Part shown: in pieces, positions 14,995-22,301 of the stretch
How positions within the stretch are numbered: the stretch's first letter is position 1
Layout of the letters: the number at the start of each line of letters is the position of its first letter
From: DASPNM01 sp035626515
Lineage (GTDB): Bacteria > Bacteroidota > Bacteroidia > Chitinophagales > Chitinophagaceae
NCBI GenBank assembly: GCA_035626515.1
Contig: DASPNM010000030.1
Coordinates: 1-28,935, forward strand
Reading direction: 5' to 3'
DNA length: 28,935 bases
Translations under genes and position numbers: made by a program
Notes under the pieces: generated by a model
Databases searched by the model: none
What the model was told of the DNA's origin: nothing
The model's input: the letters and a program-made list of their open reading frames with translations, nothing else

Positions 14995-15764
14995 CAGGCC
15001 TCTTTTTTGTCGAGATAGAGATGGAAGGTATCCCCGCGCAGCCCGATGCGCATGGCTTCCAGTGGCAGCACTTCGGTGGGCGCGATGTTCCCAAGATTAA
15101 CATTGCAGCCGAGCAGCTCAATGAAATAAAGTTGCTGCGCTTTCTGGGGCGCCTCCCAGATGATCTTTTCGCTGGCAATCTGCGTGAGTATTTCCTGTAC
15201 CAGCCCTTCGCGCACTTCACCGCTGCCCCTGTAGATGCCGACATTGCCGGCCTCACGGGCTTCGGCGATCACATAGGAAGACCCTGCCTCCAGCTCCGCG
15301 CGCATCAGCTCGATCCATTTGTACGGGGGAATGATATGAGCAGCATCCTTACTGCCCACCTCGCTCAGCACAATGCCGTGTTTCGTAAGCTTTTCGATGT
15401 AGCCGCACTTTTCGGCGTGGGGGATCGTGATCGATCCGTCGCTTACTTCCATGTAGCTGATGCCGTAATTCCTGCAAATCCCGATATAATCGTCGAACTG
15501 ATTGCGGATGAGAAAGGCCTCGAACAACGTACCCCCGAAATAAATCGGAATTTCGTAACTGCGGTACACCTCTAGTTTCTCTTCCAGGTTGGGCGTAACA
15601 AACGAAGTTCCGAACCCCAGCTTCACCAGGTCAACATGGGGGTGTGAAACACTCAGGAAATTGCGCGCCTCGTTCACGCTCAGCCCCTTGTCCATCACCA
15701 TCGTGATCCCGTAGCTACGGGGTTTCTGGTTGCGGTCGGGAATCTGGCTGAGATTAAAATTCAT
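14994..15764 (-). CDS. Phosphosulfolactate synthase-like protein (ComA family)
   Basis: This encodes a 256-residue TIM-barrel protein of the ComA family (PF02679), which in methanogens adds sulfite to phosphoenolpyruvate to give phosphosulfolactate for coenzyme M. Visible family signatures are PRSYGITMVMDKGLS (16-30), VDLVKLGFGTS, IPIYFGGTLFEAF, SYMEVSDGSI and IVLSEVGSKD. Bacteroidota do not make coenzyme M, so the product here is uncertain; a sulfonate route such as sulfolactate or sulfonolipid precursor is possible. It has a TATTTTTG promoter box (15815-15822) and is coupled to aroE by a one-base overlap. Confidence 0.85.
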   Translation of the reverse strand: MNFNLSQIPDRNQKPRSYGITMVMDKGLSVNEARNFLSVSHPHVDLVKLGFGTSFVTPNLEEKLEVYRSYEIPIYFGGTLFEAFLIRNQFDDYIGICRNYGISYMEVSDGSITIPHAEKCGYIEKLTKHGIVLSEVGSKDAAHIIPPYKWIELMRAELEAGSSYVIAEAREAGNVGIYRGSGEVREGLVQEILTQIASEKIIWEAPQKAQQLYFIELLGCNVNLGNIAPTEVLPLEAMRIGLRGDTFHLYLDKKEA

Positions 15765-15814
15765 GCATCAGGGTTTTGGTCCGGAGGTGAGCAGCAGTAT
15801 TGATTAATGGCGCG

Positions 15815-15822
15815 CAAAAATA
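15815..15822 (-). promoter_or_regulatory. -7 promoter box of the phosphosulfolactate synthase-aroE unit
   Basis: The minus strand reads TATTTTTGCGCG, a perfect TAnnTTTG box, with about 45 bases of leader before the ATG at 15764. It suggests that the two genes are transcribed apart from the TPR gene upstream. Confidence 0.6.
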
Positions 15823-15850
15823 GGAACAATCCGCATTCGAACCCTGAGGT

Positions 15851-17272
15851 TCACAGCGATTTCTTCGTCCTGAAACGCGCGATCACGTCCACCACCAACT
15901 GGTTTTGGAGCATGGAAGGATTCAGCTCCACGGCTTTCTTCAGCAGCCGCGGTGAGTTGAGCATGGCCGACTCCAGCTGAAGGCTGGCTTCCTTCGTTTT
16001 GCCCAGCGCCACGAGTGCGGCGGCTTTATAAAAAGAAAATAACGGCTTTCCATTTGTAACCGCAAGCGCCATCTCGGATTTTTCAAGCGCCTCTTCAAAC
16101 AGCTCCGCCTTGTACAGGCACCGAACCAAAGCTTCCCACCCGTTCAGGTTTCGTGGCTTCAACCGCACCACGTTCGAAAAGCAAAGCACTGCCTCGCTGA
16201 AATCGCCTGATTGCACTTTACACTCGCCAAGAAGCAGGTTGTATTCGGCGTGGTTGCGCCGGATTTTCATGGCCTGCTCGAGGTAGCGGGTGCATTGGGT
16301 CCAGTTAGTTTCGTTGAAATAGCTGCACGCTATCTTATAGTACAACCGGTCGTCATCCTGGCGCAGGTGTGTAGCCTTCCGGTAGTAAAACCGCGCCTGC
16401 GCAAAATTTTTCAGCCGGTCATAGCAATGACCGATCGCTTCGAAAACCACATCCTCCGGCTTCGCCAGCTCGATCACTTTCTCCAGCATTTCGATGGCTT
16501 CCCTGTATTTTTTCAGGCGGATGTAGGCGTCGCCGATGTTGCGGTAAGCGTAGTCAAACTTTTCGTCTATCACGAGCGCGTACTGATAGGCGTCGATTGC
16601 CTTCTCGTACAGCTTCAATCCCTGGTACGCAGCCCCGAGGTTGAACCAGGCGAGCTCGTTATAAGGAAATTCGTCGATGATCGAACGGTGCAGTCGGATG
16701 CTTTCTTCATTTCGCCCGGTATAATCGGTCCAGAAGCAGATCTTGTACAGCGCTTCCTCGTTGTTTGGATCCTGCTCCAGGATGGTTTTCAGGCAGTCGA
16801 ACACCTTGTCAAATTCTTCGTAATCGTCGTAAACATCGGCCAGCTCGAAAAGGAGCTCCACGCGCTCCGCACCTTCGAAAAGGTTCAGCGCTTCCTGCAG
16901 CAGTTCGACCGCCTTCTCCTGCCGGTCGAGGGCGAGATAAGCGTCGGTCCTCAATATGTACAGGTTGATGTCGCCATTGTCGAGGAGGGCGGCAAGCTCC
17001 AGGGTATCCAGCGCTTCCTGGTATCGGCGGCTGGCGAGCTGGATATCGGCTTTCTTGATGAGCAGCATCCCCGAGTAAGGATACCGCTCCACGGCGAGGC
17101 GCACCGCCTCCATGGCCCGCGTCAGATCGTCTTTATCCTGAAAATGGGTGATGATTTTTTCAAAGGCTTCCTCTTCGAAGAATGAGTGACTTACCCCTTT
17201 TTGAAGATTTTCGTATTCCTTCAGCAGTTCGTCTATCTGTTCCCGATCTTCACGGTATGGATTGTCTTTCAT
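15851..17272 (-). CDS. Tetratricopeptide-repeat protein
   Basis: This encodes a 473-residue soluble protein without a signal peptide, made almost wholly of about a dozen TPR helix pairs (from about residue 35 to 450). Clear units are ELAWFNLGAAYQGLKLYEKA, FDYAYRNIGDAYIRLKKYRE, and VVFEAIGHCYDRLKNFAQAR, with the usual W-LG-Y-A-A-P pattern. TPR arrays are protein-binding scaffolds; no partner can be named. The N-terminus MKDNPYREDREQIDELLKEY is charged and probably helical. It precedes the phosphosulfolactate synthase gene by 86 bases. A TTATTTTGC sequence (17397-17405, minus) may be its distant -7 region. Confidence 0.92.
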   Translation of the reverse strand: MKDNPYREDREQIDELLKEYENLQKGVSHSFFEEEAFEKIITHFQDKDDLTRAMEAVRLAVERYPYSGMLLIKKADIQLASRRYQEALDTLELAALLDNGDINLYILRTDAYLALDRQEKAVELLQEALNLFEGAERVELLFELADVYDDYEEFDKVFDCLKTILEQDPNNEEALYKICFWTDYTGRNEESIRLHRSIIDEFPYNELAWFNLGAAYQGLKLYEKAIDAYQYALVIDEKFDYAYRNIGDAYIRLKKYREAIEMLEKVIELAKPEDVVFEAIGHCYDRLKNFAQARFYYRKATHLRQDDDRLYYKIACSYFNETNWTQCTRYLEQAMKIRRNHAEYNLLLGECKVQSGDFSEAVLCFSNVVRLKPRNLNGWEALVRCLYKAELFEEALEKSEMALAVTNGKPLFSFYKAAALVALGKTKEASLQLESAMLNSPRLLKKAVELNPSMLQNQLVVDVIARFRTKKSL

Positions 17273-17482
17273 TTCAATGGTGGTTTTAAAAATGAAAAAA
17301 GGGCGCTTAAAAGAGCTGCAGTGGCGGCCGATGCCGGATTGTCAACAAGTTAAGAGAAAACCCCGGATCCGGCGACGCAGGTTTTCCCCAGACTGTGCAA
17401 AATAACGCGCGGATTCCTGTAATGCGACGTAACATTTTGCCGGTTTCCGCGTTAAAGAAGTACTAAAGTTCTGGATGAACGG

Positions 17483-17515
17483 TTTGTTTTATCATCGTTT
17501 TTATTTTTATTTTTG
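17483..17515 (+). promoter_or_regulatory. Promoter placed directly at the ATG of the following gene
   Basis: TTTG (17483-17486), a 21-base spacer and TATTTTTG (17508-17515) match the Bacteroidota consensus fully. The expected start of transcription (about 17519-17522) is within 4 bases of the ATG at 17523. The rest of the 250-base gap from 17273 holds only a possible hairpin at about 17356-17385 (AAAACC/GGTTTT). Confidence 0.7.
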
Positions 17516-17522
17516 TAAGCGA

Positions 17523-17885
17523 ATGAATCACCACACCAGGGTCATATTCGGGAAAATCTTCAGCCGAAAGATTGCCCTTACGCTGTTCACGGTTATTTCC
17601 GTGGGCGCTTTTGCGACGTTGGGCGACGGCAAGAAACCGGCTCAATCCTCACGCCCGTTGCTCAGCAACCGCGTCAGCTTTGGTGCCGGTACGTTTTCGC
17701 TTAAGTCTGGATATAATTTCCGCGGAAGTCACGTCATCAGCCAGCGCAGCCAGAGCTATATCGGGCTGAACACGGTGGTGAGCTTCCAGAAAGGTCATAC
17801 CACGTATGTGCTGCCTCTGAAGAAAAAGATTATTCTCGAAAAGGTTTCGTTTAATCCCAATCCTGCCACGCGCCGCTCATTCTAA
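17523..17885 (+). CDS. Small exported protein of unknown function
   Basis: This encodes a 120-residue protein I do not recognise. Residues 1-18 are basic (HHTRVIFGKIFSRK), 19-33 are hydrophobic (IALTLFTVISVGAFA), so it is probably exported or membrane-anchored. The rest is rich in S, R, K and beta-type residues (RVSFGAGTFSLKSGYNFRG, SYIGLNTVVSFQKG) and ends in a basic tail. The frame is open from 17475, but those 16 residues lie over the promoter, so the ATG at 17523 is taken; this implies a leaderless or nearly leaderless mRNA. Its TAA overlaps the stop of the convergent gene. Confidence 0.72.
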   Translation: MNHHTRVIFGKIFSRKIALTLFTVISVGAFATLGDGKKPAQSSRPLLSNRVSFGAGTFSLKSGYNFRGSHVISQRSQSYIGLNTVVSFQKGHTTYVLPLKKKIILEKVSFNPNPATRRSF

Positions 17886-18532
17886 CGCGCAGCCTGTTTG
17901 CTTTCTTCGTAAGTCATTACCCGGTAACCGGATTTCGGAATGTCAAACTTTGCTTGTGGCACCGGGTTGAAGTTGATGCTGGCCACGGTGTAAGTCACCT
18001 GAAGTTTGCCCAGAGCGCCTTCGTACTGCATCGCCAGTCCGGGGAGGTTTCGGTTCAGATACTGGAAATCGCGGTTTACCGGTACGAGGTCGCGCGTGAA
18101 GTAAACCGTGAAAGAAGATCCGTCCGAGAGGGTGCCCACCGCCTTTTGGCACGAATAACCCGCGATCGTTTTGTATTCCTCAAAGTAGCGGAACGTAATG
18201 CCGTCATATTTCCTGTTCGATTCCTTCCAGTTTTCCGGTGTCATTCGGATCATGTACTTCTGTTCTCCATAATCCTTCAGGATCGTTACGCTGCCGCTGC
18301 GCCCGTCAATGATCGTCGCCTGCGTGCCCAGCGAGCTGATCATCTCCGAGCGACTCGAGTTTCCCTTCAGGTAGATCACGCTCGTGGCGCCGTCGAGGAG
18401 CTCGGCTGCCTGCGGGGTCTTTTCGCTGGTATTGATCACAATGTCGTAGGAAATCGTAGCCTCGGTCAGCCGCTTTTGAGCTGACAATGCCATCGCAAAC
18501 AAAACGGCCAGTATCGTGAATGTGATTTTCAA
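17882..18532 (-). CDS. GLPGLI-like exported protein
   Basis: This encodes a 216-residue protein with a clear signal peptide (MKITFTILAVLFAMALSAQ). The body resembles the GLPGLI/DUF4412-type proteins of Bacteroidota: EATISYDIVI at the start, IAGYSCQKAVGTLSDGSSF with a conserved cysteine, YFTRDLVPVNRDFQY, LPGLAMQYEG, then FDIPKSGYRVMTYEE. The family is outer-membrane or periplasmic and has no known function. It follows yidC on the same strand with a 89-base gap. Near-consensus TAAATTGG (18559-18566) might be its -7 box. Its last codons overlap the end of the opposite gene by 3 bases. Confidence 0.8.
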   Translation of the reverse strand: MKITFTILAVLFAMALSAQKRLTEATISYDIVINTSEKTPQAAELLDGATSVIYLKGNSSRSEMISSLGTQATIIDGRSGSVTILKDYGEQKYMIRMTPENWKESNRKYDGITFRYFEEYKTIAGYSCQKAVGTLSDGSSFTVYFTRDLVPVNRDFQYLNRNLPGLAMQYEGALGKLQVTYTVASINFNPVPQAKFDIPKSGYRVMTYEESKQAAR

Positions 18533-18621
18533 GTTGCTTTATTCGTGGGATAGACGTCCCAATTTACTCAATAAGTTGCTTGGCAGACCCGCTCATCGTA
18601 ACTTATCAGGAAGTTAAATTA

Positions 18622-20472
18622 CTAGCGGCGGGAACGTTGCTGCTGTTGCTGCTTCAGCTTTTTCTGCTGTTCCTGCATCTGCTCCAGTCTTTCCTGCCAC
18701 CGCGACTTCGGCTTCGGCTTTTTACGATTCTCCTCGATCTTCGCCAGGATCTTGTCGTGATCAATGATATAATTCTGGATCACGAACTGCAGCACCAGCG
18801 TAATGATGTTCGAGACCGTATAATACCAGGTCAGTGCCGCCGGCAGCCGGTTGAAGAAAAAGAGCAGAAAGACCGGGAAAATATAGGGCATGTACTTCAG
18901 CACCGGGTTGCTCTGGTCCGGCGTCATGCTCATGCTGTACCAGGAGATCAGGAAGCTCGTTACCGTAGCGGTCAGGTTAAAAAGACTGAGATGACTTCCC
19001 AGCAACGGAATGTGAAATCCGAATTTGATGGGGTCGTCGAAAGCTGCCAGGTCGTTCGCCCAGAGAAATTCAGCGCCGCGTAGTCCTACCTCCGAACTGA
19101 AGAAACTAAACAGTGCGAAAAAGATCGGGATCTGCAGCAGCGCAGGGATACATCCCCCGAGCGGATTGACGCCAGCCTCGCGGAACAGCTTCATCTGTTC
19201 CATGCTCATCTGCTGCTGGTCTTTTCCGTATTTTTCCCGGAGCAGCGCAATCTCCGGCCGCAACGCTTTCATCTTCGCCCCGCTGAGGTAACTCTTGTAC
19301 GTGAGCGGAGAGATCAGCAAACGGATGATGATGGTGAGCAAAGCGATCGCAATGCCCACATTGCCGGCCAGCTTCTGCATCAGGTCGTAGATCGGCAGGA
19401 TGATGAATTTATTCAGCGGCCGCACAAATGCATAAAACCCCTGTCCCAGGTTTACCAGCTTTTCAAACCGCATCCCGTACTGCTTCAGCGTGTAGTAATC
19501 CGAGGGTCCGTAATAGATGTTGAAATCCGCGCGGGCAGAGCCCGCGACCGGCAACTGTACCTTCATATTGCTCACCGATTGCACGATGATGTTCGTGTCG
19601 CCGGAAGGAACGGTCCATTCAATTTTCCCTTCGCTGAATTGATTTTTCGCAACGAGGATCGTGAAAAAGAAACGCTGGCGCACGCCGACCCAGGAGACCG
19701 GCTCCCGGAACACCTTGCTGCTTCGCCGGCCGATGGTGTGGTAATCGAAGCTGCCATCCTGTATGTATCCTACCTGTGTATTTGTCACCTCATATGAGCG
19801 ATCCGACTCCTGTTGCGAAGCGGTATAATACCAATCGAGGTTGAGCACACCGCCGGTAAGCAGCTTGTCCGCACCCGAAAGGCTCACACTGAAATCGATC
19901 ATGTAATTCGCGGGACGAATCGTGTAGCTGTGGCGAATTACCGAACCGGAATCGCCTCCATGGAGGGTGAAATTGATGTTCTGGCTTCCGTCTGCGTTCC
20001 GAATGGAATCAACCTGGGGGAAAAAGAGGTTAGCCGTTTGTTCCGTTCGGCCCGGTGCCGTGTTGATCGCGTAACTAAGCTTATCGAAGTCGGTGGAAGC
20101 AAGGCGCACCCAGCTGCTGTCCAGACCCTTGAATTTTTTCAGCTCCACCCCGCGCACTCTTCCTCCGCGGTTGCTGAAATGTATCCGCATCAGTTCATTT
20201 TCCACGCTGAACGTGCGTTCTGCGGTGTCGGCGGCGGCCCTAAAACCGCCCGCGTCCCTAAGTCGCGTCAGTGAATCCTGTATGCGCAACAGCGAATCCT
20301 CCCGCGGGCGGTTAATGCGCGCCAGGGAATCCTCGACCGCTTTCTTGCGGGCCAGTTCCTGGGCCTGTTGCTTGCGGTAAGCCGACTGTTCCCGATTCGT
20401 ATAATAGAAATACCCGAAAAACAGGGCCGCCAGGATGACAAAGCCCAAAATGGTGTTGCGGTCAAATTTCAT
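18622..20472 (-). CDS. yidC: Membrane protein insertase YidC
   Basis: This encodes a 616-residue YidC/Oxa1 insertase that places proteins into the inner membrane, alone or with SecYEG. It has an N-terminal anchor (about 7-23), a coiled, charged segment (25-75), a periplasmic beta domain (about 85-360) and the conserved core with five helices: IALLTIIIRLLISPLTYKSY carrying the conserved arginine, GVNPLGGCIPALLQIPIFFA and the last pair near FLISWYSMSMTPDQ. The cytoplasmic tail is basic and Q-rich (KLKQQQQQRSRR). The frame is open to 20493, but MKFDRNTILGF at 20472 is the family start. A promoter box lies at 20491-20498. Confidence 0.96.
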   Translation of the reverse strand: MKFDRNTILGFVILAALFFGYFYYTNREQSAYRKQQAQELARKKAVEDSLARINRPREDSLLRIQDSLTRLRDAGGFRAAADTAERTFSVENELMRIHFSNRGGRVRGVELKKFKGLDSSWVRLASTDFDKLSYAINTAPGRTEQTANLFFPQVDSIRNADGSQNINFTLHGGDSGSVIRHSYTIRPANYMIDFSVSLSGADKLLTGGVLNLDWYYTASQQESDRSYEVTNTQVGYIQDGSFDYHTIGRRSSKVFREPVSWVGVRQRFFFTILVAKNQFSEGKIEWTVPSGDTNIIVQSVSNMKVQLPVAGSARADFNIYYGPSDYYTLKQYGMRFEKLVNLGQGFYAFVRPLNKFIILPIYDLMQKLAGNVGIAIALLTIIIRLLISPLTYKSYLSGAKMKALRPEIALLREKYGKDQQQMSMEQMKLFREAGVNPLGGCIPALLQIPIFFALFSFFSSEVGLRGAEFLWANDLAAFDDPIKFGFHIPLLGSHLSLFNLTATVTSFLISWYSMSMTPDQSNPVLKYMPYIFPVFLLFFFNRLPAALTWYYTVSNIITLVLQFVIQNYIIDHDKILAKIEENRKKPKPKSRWQERLEQMQEQQKKLKQQQQQRSRR

Positions 20473-20490
20473 GAGCCGATTTTGGAGGGG

Positions 20491-20498
20491 CAAAGATA
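20491..20498 (-). promoter_or_regulatory. -7 promoter box of yidC
   Basis: The minus strand reads TATCTTTGCC, a perfect TAnnTTTG box, leaving a leader of only about 12 bases before the ATG at 20472. No clear -33 TTTG is visible. Confidence 0.6.
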
Positions 20499-20610
20499 GG
20501 GATGTGGGTCGCGATAGTTATCGGGATGGGATGTGGGGGACGGGAAATGAGCTTATTGACTATTAAAGTGTGGTGCGCGGCGCGGGGTACGGAGTGCGGG
20601 GCGCGTGTAG

Positions 20611-20645
20611 ATAGTCTATAGTCGGTAGTCGGTAGTCGATAGTCT
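20611..20645. repeat. Left heptamer array (five 7-bp units)
   Basis: Units are ATAGTCT, ATAGTCG, GTAGTCG, GTAGTCG, ATAGTCT. They are the reverse complement type of the right array at 20838-20872. The 389-base gap 20473-20861 holds this composite repeat; 20530-20610 between it and yidC is G-rich (repeated GTGCG/GGGGCGCG words) with no gene. Confidence 0.85.
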
Positions 20646-20697
20646 CTTTTGTGGCGGATTGTTGCGTCCTTGGGTGGCTCTCCGAGGCTCCGCGACA

Positions 20698-20827
20698 TTC
20701 AACCACCTTCAACAACCTTCAACCACCTTCAACAACCTTCAACCACCTTCAACAACATTCAACCACCTTCAACTACATTCAACCACCTTCAACAACCTTC
20801 AACCACCTTCAACAACATTCAACAACT
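20698..20827. repeat. Thirteen 10-bp tandem units, G-free on the plus strand
   Basis: The unit is TTCAAC plus four bases, mostly alternating CACC and AACC (variants AACA, TACA, AACT), so the higher-order unit is 20 bp: TTCAACCACCTTCAACAACC. The plus strand contains no G across the whole array. It lies between the amidohydrolase stop and the yidC promoter. The 10-residue repeat peptides predicted from it in three frames are artefacts. Confidence 0.95.
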
Positions 20828-20837
20828 TCCCCCAAAC

Positions 20838-20872
20838 CGACTACCGACTCTAGACTATCGACTATCGACTAT
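20838..20872. repeat. Right heptamer array (five 7-bp units) overlapping a gene end
   Basis: Units are CGACTAC, CGACTCT, AGACTAT, CGACTAT, CGACTAT. Compared with the reverse complement of the left array, 28 of 35 positions match. The last units encode the end of the amidohydrolase on the minus strand: Ser AGT, Arg CGA, stop TAG. Confidence 0.85.
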
Positions 20873-22136
20873 AAACAACTCCGTCTTTCATCACAAACAC
20901 CACCCTTCCAAAAGCCTGAGGGTCCTTCAGCGGATCGCCATCCACAGCCACGATGTCGGCCAGCTTGCCGGTTTCGATGCTTCCGAGCTTTTCTTTTTCA
21001 CCCAGCAAATCGGCGGCATGAATGGTTGCTGCGCGGATCGCGTCCATCGGGGTCATGCCCGCCTCGATCATGTAAACGAACTCGAGCCAGTTCAGGCCAT
21101 GCTTGTAAACGCCCGCGTCGGTGCCGAAAGCGATTTTCACTCCTGCACGGTATGCGCGGCCGAGAGTACTTTGAATCTTCGGTCCAACCTCCAATGCCTT
21201 TGGCCTCACTATCTCCGGGTAATAGCCCGGCTTTTTCGCGGAGTCCGCAACGGAGCGACCCGCGGTGATCGTCGGCACATACCAGGTGCCGAACTGTTTG
21301 CACAACGCAATGGCCTCATCATCCATATAAGTTCCGTGTTCGATCGAATGCACGCCCGCGCGAATCGCCCGTTTCATGCCCTCAGCGCCGTGTGCATGCA
21401 CAGCCACCCGGAATCCATAATCCTTTGCAGTTTCCACGATGGCTTTCAGTTCATCGTCGGTGAATTGCGGATTGCTGGCGCTTTTTGCCACACTGAGTAC
21501 CCCCCCGGTCGCAGTGATCTTGATCAGGTCTGCCCCATCCTTGTAGCGCTGACGCACAGCCTGGCGACATTCATCCGGTCCGTTGGCCACACCTTCCAGC
21601 GGACCTGGATTTCCCATGAGGTCCCTGCGGTATCCATTCGTCGGATCCGCGTGTCCGCCCGTGGTAGCGATAGACTTTCCTGCGGTGTAGATCCGTGGAC
21701 CTTTTATGAGCCCCTTGTTGATCGCATTTCTCAGAGAAATGTTCACTCCGCTTCCGCCGAGGTCGCGGACTGTGGTGAATCCTGCCCGGAGCGTGCTCTC
21801 CGCGAACTTCACAGACTGAAATGCATAATCCGCGGGATTAAAGGTGAAAGTCTCCATGTAACGGTTCGGATTCGTTTCGGTTTCCAGGTGCACGTGCATG
21901 TCGATCCAGCCGGGCATTACGGTGCGCGAAGAAAGGTCAATGACCCTGTCGGCAGTGTTCCCGCGCGTAAAGCCGGCCTCGATCCCGGCGACCCGGTTCT
22001 GATCCACCACCACGGTCATTTTGCTACGCGGCGAGTTGCCGATACCGTCGATCAGCTGACCGCACCAGATATAGGTTTTTTGCGCATTAACCCCGGCGAG
22101 GGCGAGGAGCAGGATGCCCAGGAGAGCACTTCTCAT
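20862..22136 (-). CDS. Secreted amidohydrolase, prolidase/imidazolonepropionase-like
   Basis: This encodes a 424-residue metal-dependent hydrolase with a signal peptide (MRSALLGILLLALAGVNAQ). The binuclear-site ligands are all in place: H81 and H83 (DMHVH), K206 as the carbamylated lysine (LIKITATGG), H247 (VAVHAHG), H267 (SIEHGTY) and D340 (FGTDAGV). This fits the Xaa-Pro dipeptidase or imidazolonepropionase-like subgroup, many of which cleave dipeptides; the substrate is not certain. The last codons and the stop come from a heptamer array (20838-20872), so the C-terminus may vary between strains. It is divergent from pyrG; TATTTTTA (22155-22162, minus) may be its -7 box. Confidence 0.9.
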   Translation of the reverse strand: MRSALLGILLLALAGVNAQKTYIWCGQLIDGIGNSPRSKMTVVVDQNRVAGIEAGFTRGNTADRVIDLSSRTVMPGWIDMHVHLETETNPNRYMETFTFNPADYAFQSVKFAESTLRAGFTTVRDLGGSGVNISLRNAINKGLIKGPRIYTAGKSIATTGGHADPTNGYRRDLMGNPGPLEGVANGPDECRQAVRQRYKDGADLIKITATGGVLSVAKSASNPQFTDDELKAIVETAKDYGFRVAVHAHGAEGMKRAIRAGVHSIEHGTYMDDEAIALCKQFGTWYVPTITAGRSVADSAKKPGYYPEIVRPKALEVGPKIQSTLGRAYRAGVKIAFGTDAGVYKHGLNWLEFVYMIEAGMTPMDAIRAATIHAADLLGEKEKLGSIETGKLADIVAVDGDPLKDPQAFGRVVFVMKDGVVYSR

Positions 22137-22205
22137 GATCAGGTAGTTTGCGACTAAAAATAACCGGTTTTTTCCACAAGCCGGGTAAGGTTAAAAAATT
22201 TGAAT

Positions 22206-22213
22206 TAGTTTTG
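22206..22213 (+). promoter_or_regulatory. -7 promoter box of pyrG
   Basis: TAGTTTTG fits TAnnTTTG and implies a leader of about 80 bases before the ATG at 22302. In some bacteria pyrG leaders respond to CTP; I see no clear terminator hairpin in this one. Confidence 0.55.
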
Positions 22214-22301
22214 CCTGACCTCCCGGAACGTTTTCACTTTTATCCGCTGGTCATTAGCAGTTACCTTATCGCTTACAGGTGTTTGAAAACAACCATTGTT
22301 C

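Noticed and set aside
18599..18616. Terminator after yidC from TAACTT/AAGTTA
   Set aside because: The inverted repeat is AT-rich, short and has no T run on the minus strand.
20698..20827. CRISPR array
   Set aside because: Units are 10 bp and contiguous, with no spacers of unique sequence and no cas genes in the window.
20649..22157. 502-residue plus-strand open frame and shorter ones starting in the decamer array
   Set aside because: The N-terminal repeat peptides arise because a 10-bp unit is read in three frames; the rest is antisense to the amidohydrolase with intact active-site residues.
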